Positions 1 through 11,229 of a DNA stretch of 64,000 bases are shown here, in pieces. The notes below the pieces were generated by a model. The model was not told where the DNA came from. It saw nothing but the letters and a program-made list of their open reading frames with translations, and did no database searches. Within the stretch, counting starts at the first letter, position 1; every line of letters begins with the position of its first letter. Source of the DNA: Leguminivora glycinivorella (Eukaryota; Arthropoda; Insecta; Lepidoptera; Tortricidae); contig NC_062971.1 of NCBI RefSeq assembly GCF_023078275.1, positions 11,284,001 through 11,348,000 of the forward strand, read 5' to 3'. The position numbers and the translations under genes are program-made.

Positions 1-135
1 AAAAAAAAAATTTTCAAAATCGGTCTAGTAACGACGGAGATATCGAGGAACAAACATTAAAAAAAACAAAAAAAAAACATACAGACGACTTGATAACCCC
101 TTCCTTTGAGATTTGGAAGGCGGTTAAAAAGAGTA
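1..135 (-). repeat. Truncated copy of the AACCGACTTC / 'ATATCTCCG' repeat
   Basis: The reverse complement reads AACCGCCTTC, then a T-rich tract, then TGTTCCTCGATATCTCCG and an 'accgattttgaaaat' block. The same order of blocks occurs at 3871-4070. The copy is cut by the window edge at position 1. I recognise it as a common dispersed lepidopteran repeat; that assignment is from memory. Confidence 0.6.
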
Positions 136-1160
136 TTTAACTAGAAAATTGTCTTTCACTAGAGCACTTTCTTAAGCGTTTCAATTTAAAATTACACGCA
201 CATTAATTATCTACAACACTGTATACTTAATTACTTGTAGCCTGCATTATTATTTGAAACGTTTTGACGGATTTGCTCGAGGTAATTATGCACTTAGACG
301 CTGTACTCCATAATATTCCTGTTAGCTGTTCAAACTAGAATTCTGTCTGGAGGATGATATACGACAAATTCTATTGTCAAGTGCACTTCTAAAATACAAA
401 CTTGAAAAGAAATACAAAGGGAAGTAAACGTTTGTAGAACCGGCCTTCCACTACCCTCTCTAATAACAAAGTGGAGATAAAAGGGTATCTGTAGGTACCT
501 CAGTGGAATATAAAATCAGGCCACGCGAACCTCAACAAGGAAATGTTGCATTCATTGCAATCGTAAAATTTAATACAGGCAAGCAGCTGCAGATCAAACC
601 AGTATTGTTATAGATGCGATAGAACACTGGCTGGTGCCCGGCCACACCACAATGGCCGAAATGGCTGTAATTTAACCACCGTTAGCCGTTGCAGTTCGCT
701 GCCATCGGACCAGGTCACTTTTTGTGCTAGCTAGAATGGCAAAACCTACTGTGAAAAAATCATCACGATTCTTAAAGTGGTTAGATGAACTGAACATGAT
801 GCCTGTATGTAAGAGATGAACTGAACGGATGCCATCGTGTAAATTTTTAGAGAGAATTTAATACAAAATTTAAAATATTATTTATAAATAGATTTTAAAT
901 AATTAGGACCATAAGTTTTTTTTATCAATAGGTAAGGAGGTTAGACTCTTATCCTAATATTTAGGGTCTTAGTTTTAGACTGTTGTCAGTGCTGCAAATT
1001 ACTACATCGAATTTAAACACTTTTTATACTCTTGCTTACGGTTGATAATGTTGATATTCCAGAAGTTAAAAATAAAACCTTGCTGTAAAAAATAATTGTT
1101 CAGTCTGAAGAAAATCAAGAAAATACTAGTTAGGACAGATGACAGATAGGTACCCATATG
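136..1160. other. No recognisable feature
   Basis: AT-rich non-coding sequence with no long open frame and no repeat I recognise. A tag/gtaagg junction at 931/932 follows a T-run but has no downstream donor. Confidence 0.5.
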
Positions 1161-1266
1161 AATAAAATAAATAAATAAATAAATAAATATTGGGGACACC
1201 TTACACAGATCAACTTAGCCCCAAACTAAGCAAAGCTTGTACTATGGGTGCTAGGCGACGACAATA
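1161..1266 (-). mobile_element. SINE fragment with (ATTT)n tail
   Basis: A run of 'aaat' repeats at 1164-1190 is followed by TTGGGGACACCTTACACAGA and 'tagccccaaactaagc...gcttgtactatgggtgct'. The same block order, diverged, occurs at 43085-43160. That other copy continues into a tRNA-like head with a B box on the minus strand, so this fragment is the 3' part of the same SINE, oriented minus with its simple tail on the left. The tRNA-like head is missing here. Confidence 0.65.
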
Positions 1267-2964
1267 TCCAAGACAGAAGATAAAAGAAAGATAAATGATC
1301 AATTGATCATCAATAAATTAGAATTCAATGTGTATATTGATTAGATTAGTTTGCCTAACTGGTGTTGTAGCAATTAACAATTAAAACAAGAATTTAGGCG
1401 TGGTGCTAATTGTTTTCATTCTCAATCACAGGGTATACATACATACGATTATAGCAATTATCGAAAGTTGACTTGAAAGTTGACACTGATCCGCAGCGCG
1501 GTTGTAAATGTTAACAATGAATTTAATTTCCGCAAATCTGACCGCTTATTGCTATTAGTTTTACGTACAGAGTTACGTTACGATTTCTACTTGCAAAGAG
1601 GTTTATTATAGTTAGAACTATATGTAATGTATAGATAGATTATGGGGTTCATATTAACCTTGGCACATTACTTTTTTGTGGTAATGCCAAGTGGGATCAA
1701 AACTGGTTTCTAATTTTTCATCTCACTAAAGATGTCATAAATATTGAAAAAATACTGTTTTACTCACGTTTATTATATTGCTATATTATATTACCGTCGC
1801 AAGCACTCATGACATGACTGATAAAAATCATCATATGATTCGAAACATGTCGCCAATAGCGATGTAATAAGCGTGATTGGAAGCTTTTAATTTAAATATT
1901 TAAGATATGTCTCACGAAAGTTTAACTTCTGTTAAGGTACCTACCCTATCATTTGCGGTTTTAATCCAGTTGATAGGAGTATCACTAACACACTTATGAG
2001 ACCTATTTATTATTCAACGCTGTCACTATCTGTTGATCCATCGTGTTTGCGCTCCGCGAATGGCGGTCCTTATCGCAGACCAAACACGGCCCTCGCCATG
2101 TGGTTTAGTTCTGTCAACGCAGATGGATACACCTCAGAATTACTGTTTCATAAATTATTTTGCTAGACCTGACCTTATTTTACTGGAAAGATTCGAATAA
2201 CTTTTTCGTTTTCAAAACGCCTCATCCAGGTTTCCATACGATCACAAACACAATAACGATCTCGAACATACATTAAGGTCGTTGGTAGAGGCTTGGTACT
2301 TCTAATTTCTACCATTCAAGTTTGACCTTGCAAGTTAAAGTTATCAATCTTCCTAAACTGAACCCTTTACCTTGTGTTCAATCCTCTATCAAGATTGCCG
2401 CTAATAATGGGTTAAGATCACAATGCCATGTTTTTTGCCTTGACGGTGCCGTTGCGTGTGCGCAACGAACGGCAATTAAGGCTTTCGGCGCATGCTCCAA
2501 ACTCCATGAAACATCCGCTGATTTATGAGAGAAACCTTAACTCAATGCTTTTATACCTGTATTTGAATGACTCGCTCATCTTTATTAGGTACGGTATATA
2601 CGTTGCCGGTAAATTCAAAAGAGTTTCATGGTCCTTAGACAGTTTTGCAATTTAATTCGCATTAGGTGCTTGTCAAGGCTCGGAACTGTGGATAATTTTT
2701 CTAAAAGTGACTGATAAATATCTGAATAACGGTATTTTACATATTTAGACAAAATAGATGATATCTTAAAGTTATTTACTGACATATTTTTAATACCATG
2801 ATGGTAGCAAACAATCACACGGCTGAAAAACTTCCACAAGGCTATTTCTATTTCATCAGCGGTTATTTACATTTTTATAGAAATGGTTCAAACGAGGAGT
2901 AACTTTCACTGAACATTCGTGTTACTATGTTTTATAAATGTAGTATTGATTTTCTGTCCTGGCG
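1267..2964. other. No recognisable feature
   Basis: AT-rich sequence. A small imperfect hairpin (cttggcac...gtaatgccaag) lies near 1661-1693. Short open frames have no recognisable domain. Confidence 0.45.
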
Positions 2965-3100
2965 TAGTCGAATAGCAATCGTCGACGCTACGCCGAAAGA
3001 AATGCAGTCTGGCTCTGTCGCGCCAATACGCAAGAGCGATAGAAATAGATAGCTACGAAACAGATATTATCGTGAGCGTTTGTGCAATTGGCTACGCACC
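2965..3100. repeat. Possible dispersed repeat (GAGCGATAGAAATAGATAG block)
   Basis: The block 'gtcgcgccaatacgcaagagcgatag...ctacgaaacagatattatcgtgagcg' resembles a dispersed sequence I recall from lepidopteran genomes. There is no second copy in this window, so support is weak. Confidence 0.3.
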
Positions 3101-3870
3101 CTGACCTTGTACTATACTAATGTAAAGGAGCCATTTTCTTTCGCATGCTCACATCAAACATACCATGTTTACCGACCTACTTGCACCAGTTTGCCCACGG
3201 TCAAGTGAAAAGCTGATACCCCTTAATGGACAAACATTTCGGCTCACGAGAAAATATCGTTATGAATAAAAATTACTCGCACGAAGGGCTTTCTAATTAC
3301 CTAGCTTTGATGACTTGACGTGTGACACCCACCGGAGTATCTTAACCTTCATACACCAAGAGTTTTATAATAGCTGCAGCTCTTCGTGAGTTGGTTAATG
3401 TGGTTCTATTTCTATTGTCCAAAGGAGGTCGAATGCAGATTAATCTGCCGGCACAATGGTTGTCAAGGTGCCGATAGGGCTCACAAAACTTGTGAAGGCA
3501 ATATACTGGAGCCAATTGGTGATGATGCCCATTGAAAATTCGTTTGGTGAAATGAATTAGACTCATAACATAACATACTATTATTAAGTTCTTATAGTTC
3601 TATGACGTATGATTTATAAGCCTGTTTATAGTTGGTTTTTAAGAGAAATGAAAACGTATAAATATTATGTTTTATAAACTGTATCGGAAATCCTGATGGG
3701 CAATTCTTTGATCCACACTTATTTCTTGCTAAGTTCTGAGTGCAGTAGTATATTATGAGTCGCTGAGTAGTGACTTATAACTTGAGTTTGGATATAAAGT
3801 AGGAACTCAATTACACATTGAACTATCTTGAACTATTTTACCAAAATAAATGTCAAACACGTTTTATTTT
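3101..3870. other. No recognisable feature
   Basis: Unremarkable AT-rich sequence. Open frames are short and show no domain. Confidence 0.45.
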
Positions 3871-4392
3871 TTAACCGACTTCAAAAAAGGAGGAGGTTCT
3901 CAATTCGACTGAATGTTTTTTTTATTTATTTTTTTTTTTTTTTGTATGTATGTTCCTCGATATCTCCGAGAATTGTGGACCGATTTTCAAAATTTTTTTT
4001 TGATCGAACGGGTATAACCCCGAGATGGTCCCATTGGCACCAAGTCAGGGTCTGATGATGGGAAAATAAACTTTTTTAACAAAAAATAAAACCGCCTTCA
4101 AAAATAAGCGCGTTACAAAACACGGAGAAACTAAAAAGCAAAAAATAATAAACCTTTAAATTCAGATTTCTTATCGTATTGCAATAATCTAAACATCCAA
4201 ATTATAAACAAATCAATTATTTTTGGAGTCGGTGCCAGCCTGCGTATGGTTGGGTGGGGCAAACAGGCAATAGCAAGGCGACGAACAGGTCTGGTACCGA
4301 CTGCAAAAATAATTGATTTGTTTATAATTTGGATGTTTAGATTATTGCAATACGATAAGAAATCTGAATTTAAAGGTTTATTATTTTTTGCT
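3871..4392 (+). repeat. AACCGACTTC repeat ending in a long palindrome
   Basis: The element starts TTTTAACCGACTTCAAAAAA, passes through a T-rich tract, 'cctcgatatctccgagaattgtggaccgatttt' and 'gaacgggtataacccc', and runs into an 89-bp perfect inverted repeat at 4137-4392. A minus-strand copy of its first part begins this window. The palindrome and repeat appear to be one family; I have seen similar 'ggagtcggtgcca' ends in Lepidoptera (from memory). The outer limits are not fixed by a target-site duplication. Confidence 0.6.
4137..4392. repeat. 89-bp perfect inverted repeat, 78-bp spacer
   Basis: Bases 4137-4225 are the exact reverse complement of 4304-4392. The match continues imperfectly inward through 'agtcggtgccagcc' against 'ggtctggtaccgact', so the true loop is shorter, about 4241-4287. 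Confidence 0.9.
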
Positions 4393-5838
4393 ACAAACCC
4401 AAACCCTTCGCGCGTGCGCGTCCATAAATCAATCTTGTCGATGCTTCGCCTAATAGAAGCAACGACAACTTAATCATTTCCTCCTGCTTTAATGATAAAG
4501 TCTATTGGAACTTCCTGTGGGAACTAATTGAAACTTTGTTTCACGGTAGCGATGTATTGTAGTCTTGTTTACTTCTTGTTCATTTGTTACATTACTGTAA
4601 GAAACGTTGATTGAGATTGTAATAAAGACTGGGTGGGTAACAATTAAGTGTTGTTAACATTTTCAACACTTCCCGGATGTTTTCTATGTGTAGATTTAAC
4701 GATATTTGTGATTCCATTTTCAAACTTTTATTTATGTTAGTTCGTACAACGTCTCTTTTCTCTTCAAGACAAGACAACCTATCAAACTAAAGCATTCAGC
4801 AAAGACATCGTGATAACCCATTTGTCACCTATCTTTCGATCGCATTGAAAATTTCTAAGCAAATTGGATAATTCTCAGCACCTCCATCACGTTCTATCAT
4901 CACGTATCAGAAATCTAGCTATCCCCCTCGATTACGGGTCATTTCCAGTCGCCGCTGGCCAAGCACAATAATATGAGTCTAGATTTAATAAAAGCGCCCG
5001 TAATGCTGGAGAGAGCTACGATAAAGTGTGAGGGTTGAGTCGAGTTGCTCACTCATTATTTTGTTAGCGATTTGAGTGAAAACACTTGGAAATTCTCTAT
5101 GAAATTGCCGGTTACGGAGTTATAGGTATGCCCGGTTGACTGTCCGCTGCGTCTCTTGCTAGTTATTTTATGACCGGCCGATGCATACCGATATGATATT
5201 TAGAAACTCGATAAATTCTATGTACAACAAGTAAATTACGAGCGCATTTTCCTGCTTATTCAGATTTCCTCTGGTTACGTTATTGCAAATGGAAAATACA
5301 ATTTGGTTTGCAATATTTGTCATATTGTAAACGTTTCATAGCGATTGCCAACAATGGGCAGTAACAGGCGGAATGTGAAATATTTTATAGTCGAGTTGCC
5401 ATCAATAATGCGTGCCCTGAATGCTATTCTATGGGCGCTCACAATGGGGTAATACAGCCCCTGGCCTAGTGTGTTTAAAGGTTTATCGTAACTGGGAATC
5501 TAGGCTGTATCGCTGCCAACGGAACTGTCAATGCTGCTTTCATGAAATGAATGTTCTTAATCCATTCTAGGGCTCATAAAAGCGGGAGCGTTATCGGAGG
5601 CGCCGAGCATACAATTTGTGCGGGCAAGACAAATAATATCGACCATTCATCTGACACTATGAGCACGCAATTTCTCCTGATCCGTTCTATTGATAGGCCC
5701 TTTATTTAGTATATAAATTGCTGTTGCAGTGATTGACTGTTAAATGCAACTGAAAGCTTAGTTACATTACCTACCTACTAAGGAAAATATAATAGGGACG
5801 CAACCACCTATGTTTATAATTTATAGGAATATTTAAAT
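4393..5838. other. No recognisable feature
   Basis: Non-coding sequence with a few short GC-richer patches (about 4920-5050 and 5580-5640). No repeat or domain recognised. Confidence 0.45.
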
Positions 5839-5954
5839 GCGGCAACGCGCATGTGACATGACACCCCCTTAAGTTGCAGGCGTCCATAGGTTACGGTGAC
5901 CGCTTTCCATCAGGCGGGCCGTATACCTGTTCGCCCCCGACGTGGTATAAAAAA
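5839..5954 (+). mobile_element. LINE 3' end fragment
   Basis: The sequence runs 'gcggcaacgcgc...ggttacggtgacc...catcaggcgggccgtata...gacgtggtataaaaaa'. I recognise it as a widespread lepidopteran retroposon 3' end with an A-rich terminus. Assignment is by memory; the fragment is non-coding. Confidence 0.5.
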
Positions 5955-6553
5955 TGCGTATATCCTGAGTCGTCAAGTCATAATCAAAATACGTTAGAAA
6001 CTTAAAAAGTAAGGGGGTTAAAAATTAGATGTTAAATAAGTTTTATTTCCTATAGAAGCTACGAACTTGAAAGTAGAAATAAGTGCATTGCAACATATTT
6101 AAGTGACACGGATGAATGGCATGTATTAAACATCCTTTATTAAATCAACATAATTGGCCAGATTTCTAAACATTGTGCACGGTCTCACACATGTTCGTAC
6201 ACTCCAATTATCTCTATCGGATAACGTTTGAATGGACCAGGCTCTCATACTGCAAGATGGGACTAATTAGAAGGTTCTCCAATTCAATGGCTCATTACAC
6301 GAGAGCGTGGGTTTCGTATGAACGAACGGGGTTAAATCTGACGGTTTGTTCGAGGAGGAAGTGTGTGCTTGAACCATCTTGTACCTTCCTTAGTTAAACG
6401 CTTTGTTATGAAATATTTGTAAGCTGAAAATGGGATTTTGGAATCTATTTAAGCATTGAATGTGCCTGTGCCGTACGTCTGGCTTGTGTTAATTTTCATG
6501 TTAGGTAGTTCGGACAATGTGGTGACAAAAAGGAAGATAAGCAGTAAAACACT
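5955..6553. other. No recognisable feature
   Basis: Short open frames here have no recognisable domain and no second copy. Confidence 0.4.
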
Positions 6554-7159
6554 TTTTCTCAAACATGTAATGAAATATATATATGTATGTTTGAGAAAAG
6601 CACTATACATGCCTCGGCGTGAAAACGGATTCCCGGCCTCGTATCCCTATCCGGCCTATATATACCCACTTGGCCGGAAATCCTCATTTTCCCGGCCTCT
6701 GATGTAATGTACTATTTCTCAAACATGCAATGAAATATTGTCTTTACGTTCCTTAAAATGGGCTGGGAAGTGTCGCTTTTTGGGCGCAACAACTCGAGAG
6801 GACTGTAAAGGGATTTCATATTATTTTTTAGGCCTAGGCCTGCAAAGTAACTTTTTTAAGTAAGCTGTCAGTACTGTCATGTCACTTTCTTTTTTAATTT
6901 TTGTGTGATCTGGATACTTGTCACACTTGACGTTTGAGTGTATTTGTATTTTGTCACTTAATAAATAAAATATTGTCCTTTAGAGCATTTTATTTTATTT
7001 CATTGTATGTTTGAGAAAAGCACTATACATGCCTCGGCGTGAAAACGGATTCCCGGCCTCGTATCCCTATCCGGCCTCGCTCGCACGCTCGCTCGGCCGT
7101 ATATACCCACTTGGCCGGAAATCCTCATTTTCCCGGCCTCTGATGTAATGTACTATTTC
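6554..7159. repeat. Two copies of a GC-rich short repeat with inverted ends
   Basis: Copy 1 (6584-6718) and copy 2 (7004-7159) share TGTATGTTTGAGAAAAGCAC at the left and TGATGTAATGTACTATTTC at the right. Copy 2 has an extra segment of about 21 bp (cgctcgcacgctcgctcgg). Copy 1 is followed by 'tctcaaacatgcaatg', the reverse complement of the left end, so the unit looks like a small inverted-repeat element whose second copy has lost its 3' end. Another 'ttctcaaacatgtaatg' lies just upstream at 6556. Confidence 0.7.
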
Positions 7160-7414
7160 AGTTATAATCTCTATTAAATATAAACTTAAGTAATAGGTTG
7201 ATTAATCATTAAGAGATAAACATACAAATGAGGTGAAGAGCGCCCGTGGGCCGTAATACTCGTACATACAAAATGAACCCAAGTAAGGTTATTTATTAAG
7301 ACGTTTAAGGTGCGTGGGCGCAAGCACTAGGTTTATTTAGGAATTGCTCCTTTCAGCTGCTGTTATTGCTTATTCTACCTACTTCGTTTTCATTTAAATG
7401 CCCTATATGATAAA

Positions 7415-7594
7415 TCCATACTAATATTATAAATGGGAAAGTGTGTGTGTCTGTTTATTTGTCCGTCTTTCACGACAAAACGGGACAACGAATTGTCGTG
7501 ATTTTTTTAAGTGGAGATAGTTGAAGGGATGAAAAGTGACATAGGCTTCTTTTTGTCTCTTTCTAACGCGAGCGATGCCGCGGGCAAAAGCTAG
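7415..7594 (+). mobile_element. Non-autonomous Helitron (180 bp)
   Basis: Starts TCCATACTAATATTATAAAT after an A and ends CTAG before a T, as expected for Helitron insertion between A and T. A GC-rich hairpin-like stretch (gcgagcgatgccgcg) lies just before the end. Closely related to 9918-10161. No coding capacity. Confidence 0.85.
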
Positions 7595-8138
7595 TGGTTT
7601 ATATTTCTTAGGCATTGTTAGTTTTGTTAACCTGAACTACGCCAGATCGTTATACGTATTTGTTGTCCTGAATATTTGTTATGAAAATTGGCACATTACT
7701 GTTATAGTTTACAGTGATATTGTATAATCTATTACGAAATGTTGTGTTTGTCATATTGCCAATATTATAACGGCTTCACTTTTGAAACGTGGTCATTGTC
7801 ACTATAATAAGTTGTTTGATAAAGATTGCGACAATTTACTCTTGGTTTACAAGTCCATTATAATCTAATACATTGACTTCATTTATCTCTTATTGCGAAT
7901 CGAGTTTCACTGTTTATATTAGTCTTTCTTTGAAAACGAGCCATGGGTAAATGTTTATTCAATGCTAATAAGTACTGTAGTAACTAACATGCAATCATCC
8001 AAGTATGTACCTAAATTTGCGAGTTCTAATATGCTTATGTACATGTATGTATGTAGGTACAGGTATTTTCATATTATCTCCTCGGAGGTCATACATACGA
8101 GTTCGTATCGTACTGTATTTAAGTAAATAAAGAATTAT
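7595..8138. other. No recognisable feature
   Basis: AT-rich; nothing recognised. Confidence 0.4.
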
Positions 8139-8194
8139 GGAGAGCCAGGGGAGAGTTGCCCAGCAGTGGGACACTCCAATAGGCTAAAAAAAAG
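8139..8194 (+). mobile_element. LINE 3' end fragment (GCCCAGCAGTGGGAC)
   Basis: 'ggggagagttgcccagcagtgggacactccaataggct' followed by an A-run matches the characteristic 3' terminus of an RTE-like LINE family abundant in Lepidoptera (from memory). Only the last part is present. Confidence 0.55.
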
Positions 8195-8480
8195 ATTCTA
8201 TACCTACATTGCCGTATGTCCTTCAGAAAATGGCGAAATCTTCTTTTGATTAAGTATATACATTTTTACCACACCAACTGGTAAAGGCTTTTTTGCTATT
8301 CGAAATCAGATAGCAAAATTGCATTTTATCCACAAGGGGACAAAGTAATTTCATACCAATTTTAACTCTATGTCTTAATCTAGCTGCAAGATTTTACCTA
8401 TTATGATGATTTTGAATCATAAATATTGAATAAATTGATGGACTCCATTTATTTTGATGTTTTATAGTCAGTATTTTGTT

Positions 8481-8682
8481 CGTGTTGGTGTGGTGAAAAA
8501 TTTTGTGTTTCACTCGGTGGCAAAGTTTGTTTAACCTTTTTGTGCCTTGATAGTTGATACCCTCGTAACGCTCAAGATTCCACTTTTTGAACCAATATTG
8601 GAATCTTTCGCTTGCTCCGGTATCAATATTGGCACGTGCGGTTAAACAACTACTTTGCCCCCTTGTAAAACAAATAACTATT
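8481..8682 (+). repeat. 'GGTGGCAAAGT' repeat family, copy 1
   Basis: Runs from CGTGTTGGTGTGGTGAAAAA through 'cactcggtggcaaagtttg' to 'actttgcccccttgtaaaacaaataacta'. It matches copy 2 (24735-24947) along its length and the inverted, window-truncated copy 3 (63861-64000). The two ends are partial inverted repeats (ggtggcaaagt / actttgccccc), so it is probably a MITE. Confidence 0.75.
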
Positions 8683-9290
8683 GTTCTAGCACAGCCTTAC
8701 TACAGATGTTAACTGCTTTTCGTGGATTGCAACATTTATTTAACAGCAGGATACAAATTTATTGGCATTTCTGTTAGTCCTAGAAAACGTAGTTTCTAAC
8801 TTTAATCGCGGGTAAAAGAGCATTCAAGCAAGTAAATACGTCGTATTTAAATTCAGTATGGAAATTCAATAAAATCGAGACACCATAATGAAAGGTTTTA
8901 CCGTTAACACAAAACTTACAACGTCTTTGTCGGAAAGTAACTACTAACTTAATGAATACTGAGCAGTACGGTTTCGTTGCATTTTGCCGTCAGTCAAGGG
9001 CGTGGGAGGCTCCGAATTGTAAATATAAAGCAATTAATTAATGTTGTCGAATTTAAGATAACGCTTTATAGTATTAAAATAACAGTTAATGTCAGAAATG
9101 TAATAAAAATGTAAATATATTAGATTCTAAAACAACTTATCAAATACGTATTGCGTTGCTGCCTCCTCTCCGCAGCCCGATCTGCCCGTTCGTTTCATTT
9201 CCTCGCGACTTGCACCGTATCCACAGACCAACCCCTATAGACATCCATTACAAGACAACTCGCGGTCGCCAGCCTTCCTAGTATTTGCAC
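8683..9290. other. No gene recognised
   Basis: AT-rich to about 9160, then rising GC content toward the promoter-like segment at 9290. Confidence 0.4.
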
Positions 9291-9292
9291 TG

Positions 9293-9326
9293 ATATAAGC
9301 GCGGGCGCTCGCCGTGCCCGATCAGT
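9293..9326 (+). promoter_or_regulatory. Candidate core promoter: TATA box plus initiator
   Basis: TATAA begins at 9294 and an arthropod-type initiator, TCAGT, lies at 9322-9326. The predicted +1 A is 9324, which puts the TATA box at -30, the canonical spacing. The surrounding sequence (9170-9360) is GC-richer than its flanks. A THAP-like ATG follows 88 bp downstream. Inference from motif spacing; no transcription data. Confidence 0.45.
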
Positions 9327-9411
9327 ATCGACTATCGACCAAGTAACAGACCCGAAAGCACCGTGTTTTTCGCACTAAAAAATTGGAAAAGGGTATTTTG
9401 ATGCCTTAAAG

Positions 9412-9495
9412 ATGTCCACCTGTAGTGTGAAATGGTGTGGAAAGGTAACAAGAAGCTCAAATTTAAAAACAGACGGCAATTCATTCCACAAATAA
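9412..9495 (+). pseudogene. THAP-domain N-terminal fragment
   Basis: The ATG at 9412 opens a 27-codon frame beginning MSTCSVKWCGK and ending DGNSFHK before TAA at 9493. THAP domains start at or near the N-terminus with C-x2-4-C (here C4 and C9), followed by a basic/polar stretch and an SFHxFP motif. The match ends exactly where FP would be expected, so the downstream C-x2-H pair and the rest of the domain are missing. It could be the first exon of a THAP gene with a lost donor, a decayed exon from a THAP-containing transposon, or a truncated pseudogene. An AAG/GTAACA donor-like site at 9444/9445 would give a shorter exon but would cut the THAP match. The upstream TATA/initiator pair argues for a former or real 5' exon. 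The similarity is judged by eye over a short stretch. Confidence 0.45.
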
Positions 9496-9917
9496 GTCAT
9501 ATTTATAATTTATTCAGAGCCGGCATAGGTCAACTTACATTGGCCACTTATGCGTCAGTAGAGGGACAGTCATACTTCTGTCCCTTTTCATCTGGCGCGA
9601 CTGCCCGCCGTCCTTGAAACGGCCAATCACAGCGCGCTTAACACATTCCCCGCCCGCTCCTCGCACCCCAAACACTGGTGACTCGTATCGCGAACAAAAT
9701 ATACAAGATTGCTACTCTATAGGAGGTTCTCTGTGACCGTATCGGAGGAGCAGTTCATTTATCCGTCCGTCAGGCTTTTGTAACCGGGCCTCCGCCGCTA
9801 ACGAACTCTGGACCAGCTATGTATGTTTTGTTTACCTTTATAATGAGATTCGATTTTATCTCGTTAGTTCATTAGATGGTCATGATCCGTCAAAAATTGT
9901 AATGATGTATTGTATCA
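9496..9917. other. GC-rich non-coding segment with CCAAT box
   Basis: Contains GGCCAATCACAGCGCGC at about 9621-9637 and the partial palindrome 'agggacagtcatacttctgtccct' near 9560-9585. Promoter-like or part of a dispersed repeat; no open frame. Confidence 0.3.
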
Positions 9918-10161
9918 TCCATACTAATATTATAAATGGGAAAGTGTGTGTGTCTGTTTGTTTGTCCGTCTTTCACAGCAAAACGGAGTGACGAATTGAC
10001 GTGATTTTTAAAGTGGAGATAGTTGAAGGGATGATGAGTGCCATAGGCTACTCTTTGTCTCATTCTAACCCTCCACTTCCCTAAAATGGGAGGTGGAAGT
10101 TTGTTTGGAGCATTCCGAAATTTTCGAATTTAACTCGAGAGAAGCCGCTGGCAAAAGCTAG
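9918..10161 (+). mobile_element. Non-autonomous Helitron (244 bp)
   Basis: Begins TCCATACTAATATTATAAAT after an A and ends CTAG before a T. The body matches 7415-7594 (cgtctttcaca..aaaacgg, gtggagatagttgaaggg). It carries about 64 bp of additional sequence before the terminal gaagccgctgg hairpin remnant. Confidence 0.85.
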
Positions 10162-10267
10162 TTTATGTATAGAGCTAATGATTGTTTATAGGTATATGTT
10201 AGTTTTATTAAATCGGTTATGGTATCAGTCTTTTTTTAATTTGAATTGGTACTTAATTCAATTTATA

Positions 10268-10614
10268 CAGAGTGGGGCCTGTAACAAAGGCGAATAATTA
10301 AACTGTAGGCTATTCTCCTTATACTGATCAACATTTGTTCGGCGACTTTTAAAAATAACTTGTATTTTGATTTTTATCACCCTTGAAAGCTTTTTCTAAG
10401 AGGTAATGTATTGCGAATTCTGTTAAGTCTAAAGTGTGACAGACAACGTCAATGACAACAATAATGGCGTACATGGAAGCTAATATTTATTTTGTATGAA
10501 AAATTTAAAATTTAAAAACTTCATAATTTTTAAAAGTCACTGAACAAATGTTGATCAGTATAAGGAGTACAGCCTACAGTTCAATTTTTCGCCTTTGTTA
10601 CAGGCGCCACCCTG
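10268..10614. mobile_element. TA-flanked MITE, copy 1 (347 bp)
   Basis: Left end CAGAGTGGGGCCTGTAACAA, right end TTACAGGCGCCACCCTG, with TA on both sides. The inverted match extends inward through 'aaggcgaa', 'aactgtaggct' and 'ccttatactgatcaacatttgttc'. Copies 2 (21244-21726) and 3 (58246-58592) are nearly identical; copies 1 and 3 have the same length. The TA duplication and CAG ends suggest a Tc1/mariner-type MITE. Confidence 0.9.
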
Positions 10615-10815
10615 TACATATTTATCTAGAATAACCATTAAGCAAAATATAATTTCAATTCAATGTGACGTAGCTTTGTAATAGTTCAACTAACTTCTAT
10701 TTCTGGACCTTTCAGACTGTTTGTGACTTGAAAGGCATCTTGAACACAATCTTATCAAGCAAGTACTTGAATACTGTTATCTGCTGTTGTGTTGCTGCAC
10801 CGATAACAACGATCT

Positions 10816-10890
10816 ATTGCTTTTGTTACAGGTAAGCAATATGCAGATTCTGTCTGTTCGGACTTCACATTTCGGAGACACACGGTAAGT
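10816..10890 (+). promoter_or_regulatory. Candidate recursive-splice site with 53-nt cryptic exon
   Basis: An acceptor-like tract, TTGCTTTTGTTACAG, ends at 10831 and is immediately followed by a donor, GTAAGC, at 10832. A second strong donor, ACACG/GTAAGT, lies at 10885, defining a 53-nt potential recursive-splicing exon (10832-10884). An AG directly abutting a GTAAG donor is the signature of a ratchet site in long insect introns. Whether this region is transcribed is unknown. Confidence 0.45.
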
Positions 10891-11229
10891 GATCAACCGG
10901 CTCACTCTAATATAAGTAGGTAGTAGGTACCTAAACTTGTCTTGATATTCGTTCTCCTTAATTTTTGATACACAGGCACTGTCATATTCTCAAAATTGCT
11001 ATATTTTTTAATAAAAGCACAAGGAGGGATAGGATTTTTCAATTTTTTATTAAAATAAGTAAACAAAATTTGAAGTTCTCTCAAGGAGGCACAGAATTTT
11101 TTTTTTTATATTGACGGTAGGCCCTCGGTTGGTACTTGATCGCTCCAGGAACCCTATAGAAATTAACGACTCTCTAATGACTGTTCTTGAAGACTAGGAA
11201 TCATAAAACTTTCCAGCAGCCCCACTTAA

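Noticed and set aside
911..937. T-run, 'atcaatag' and GTAAGG as a further ratchet site
   Set aside because: The acceptor tract is interrupted and there is no donor-like sequence within about 60 nt downstream.
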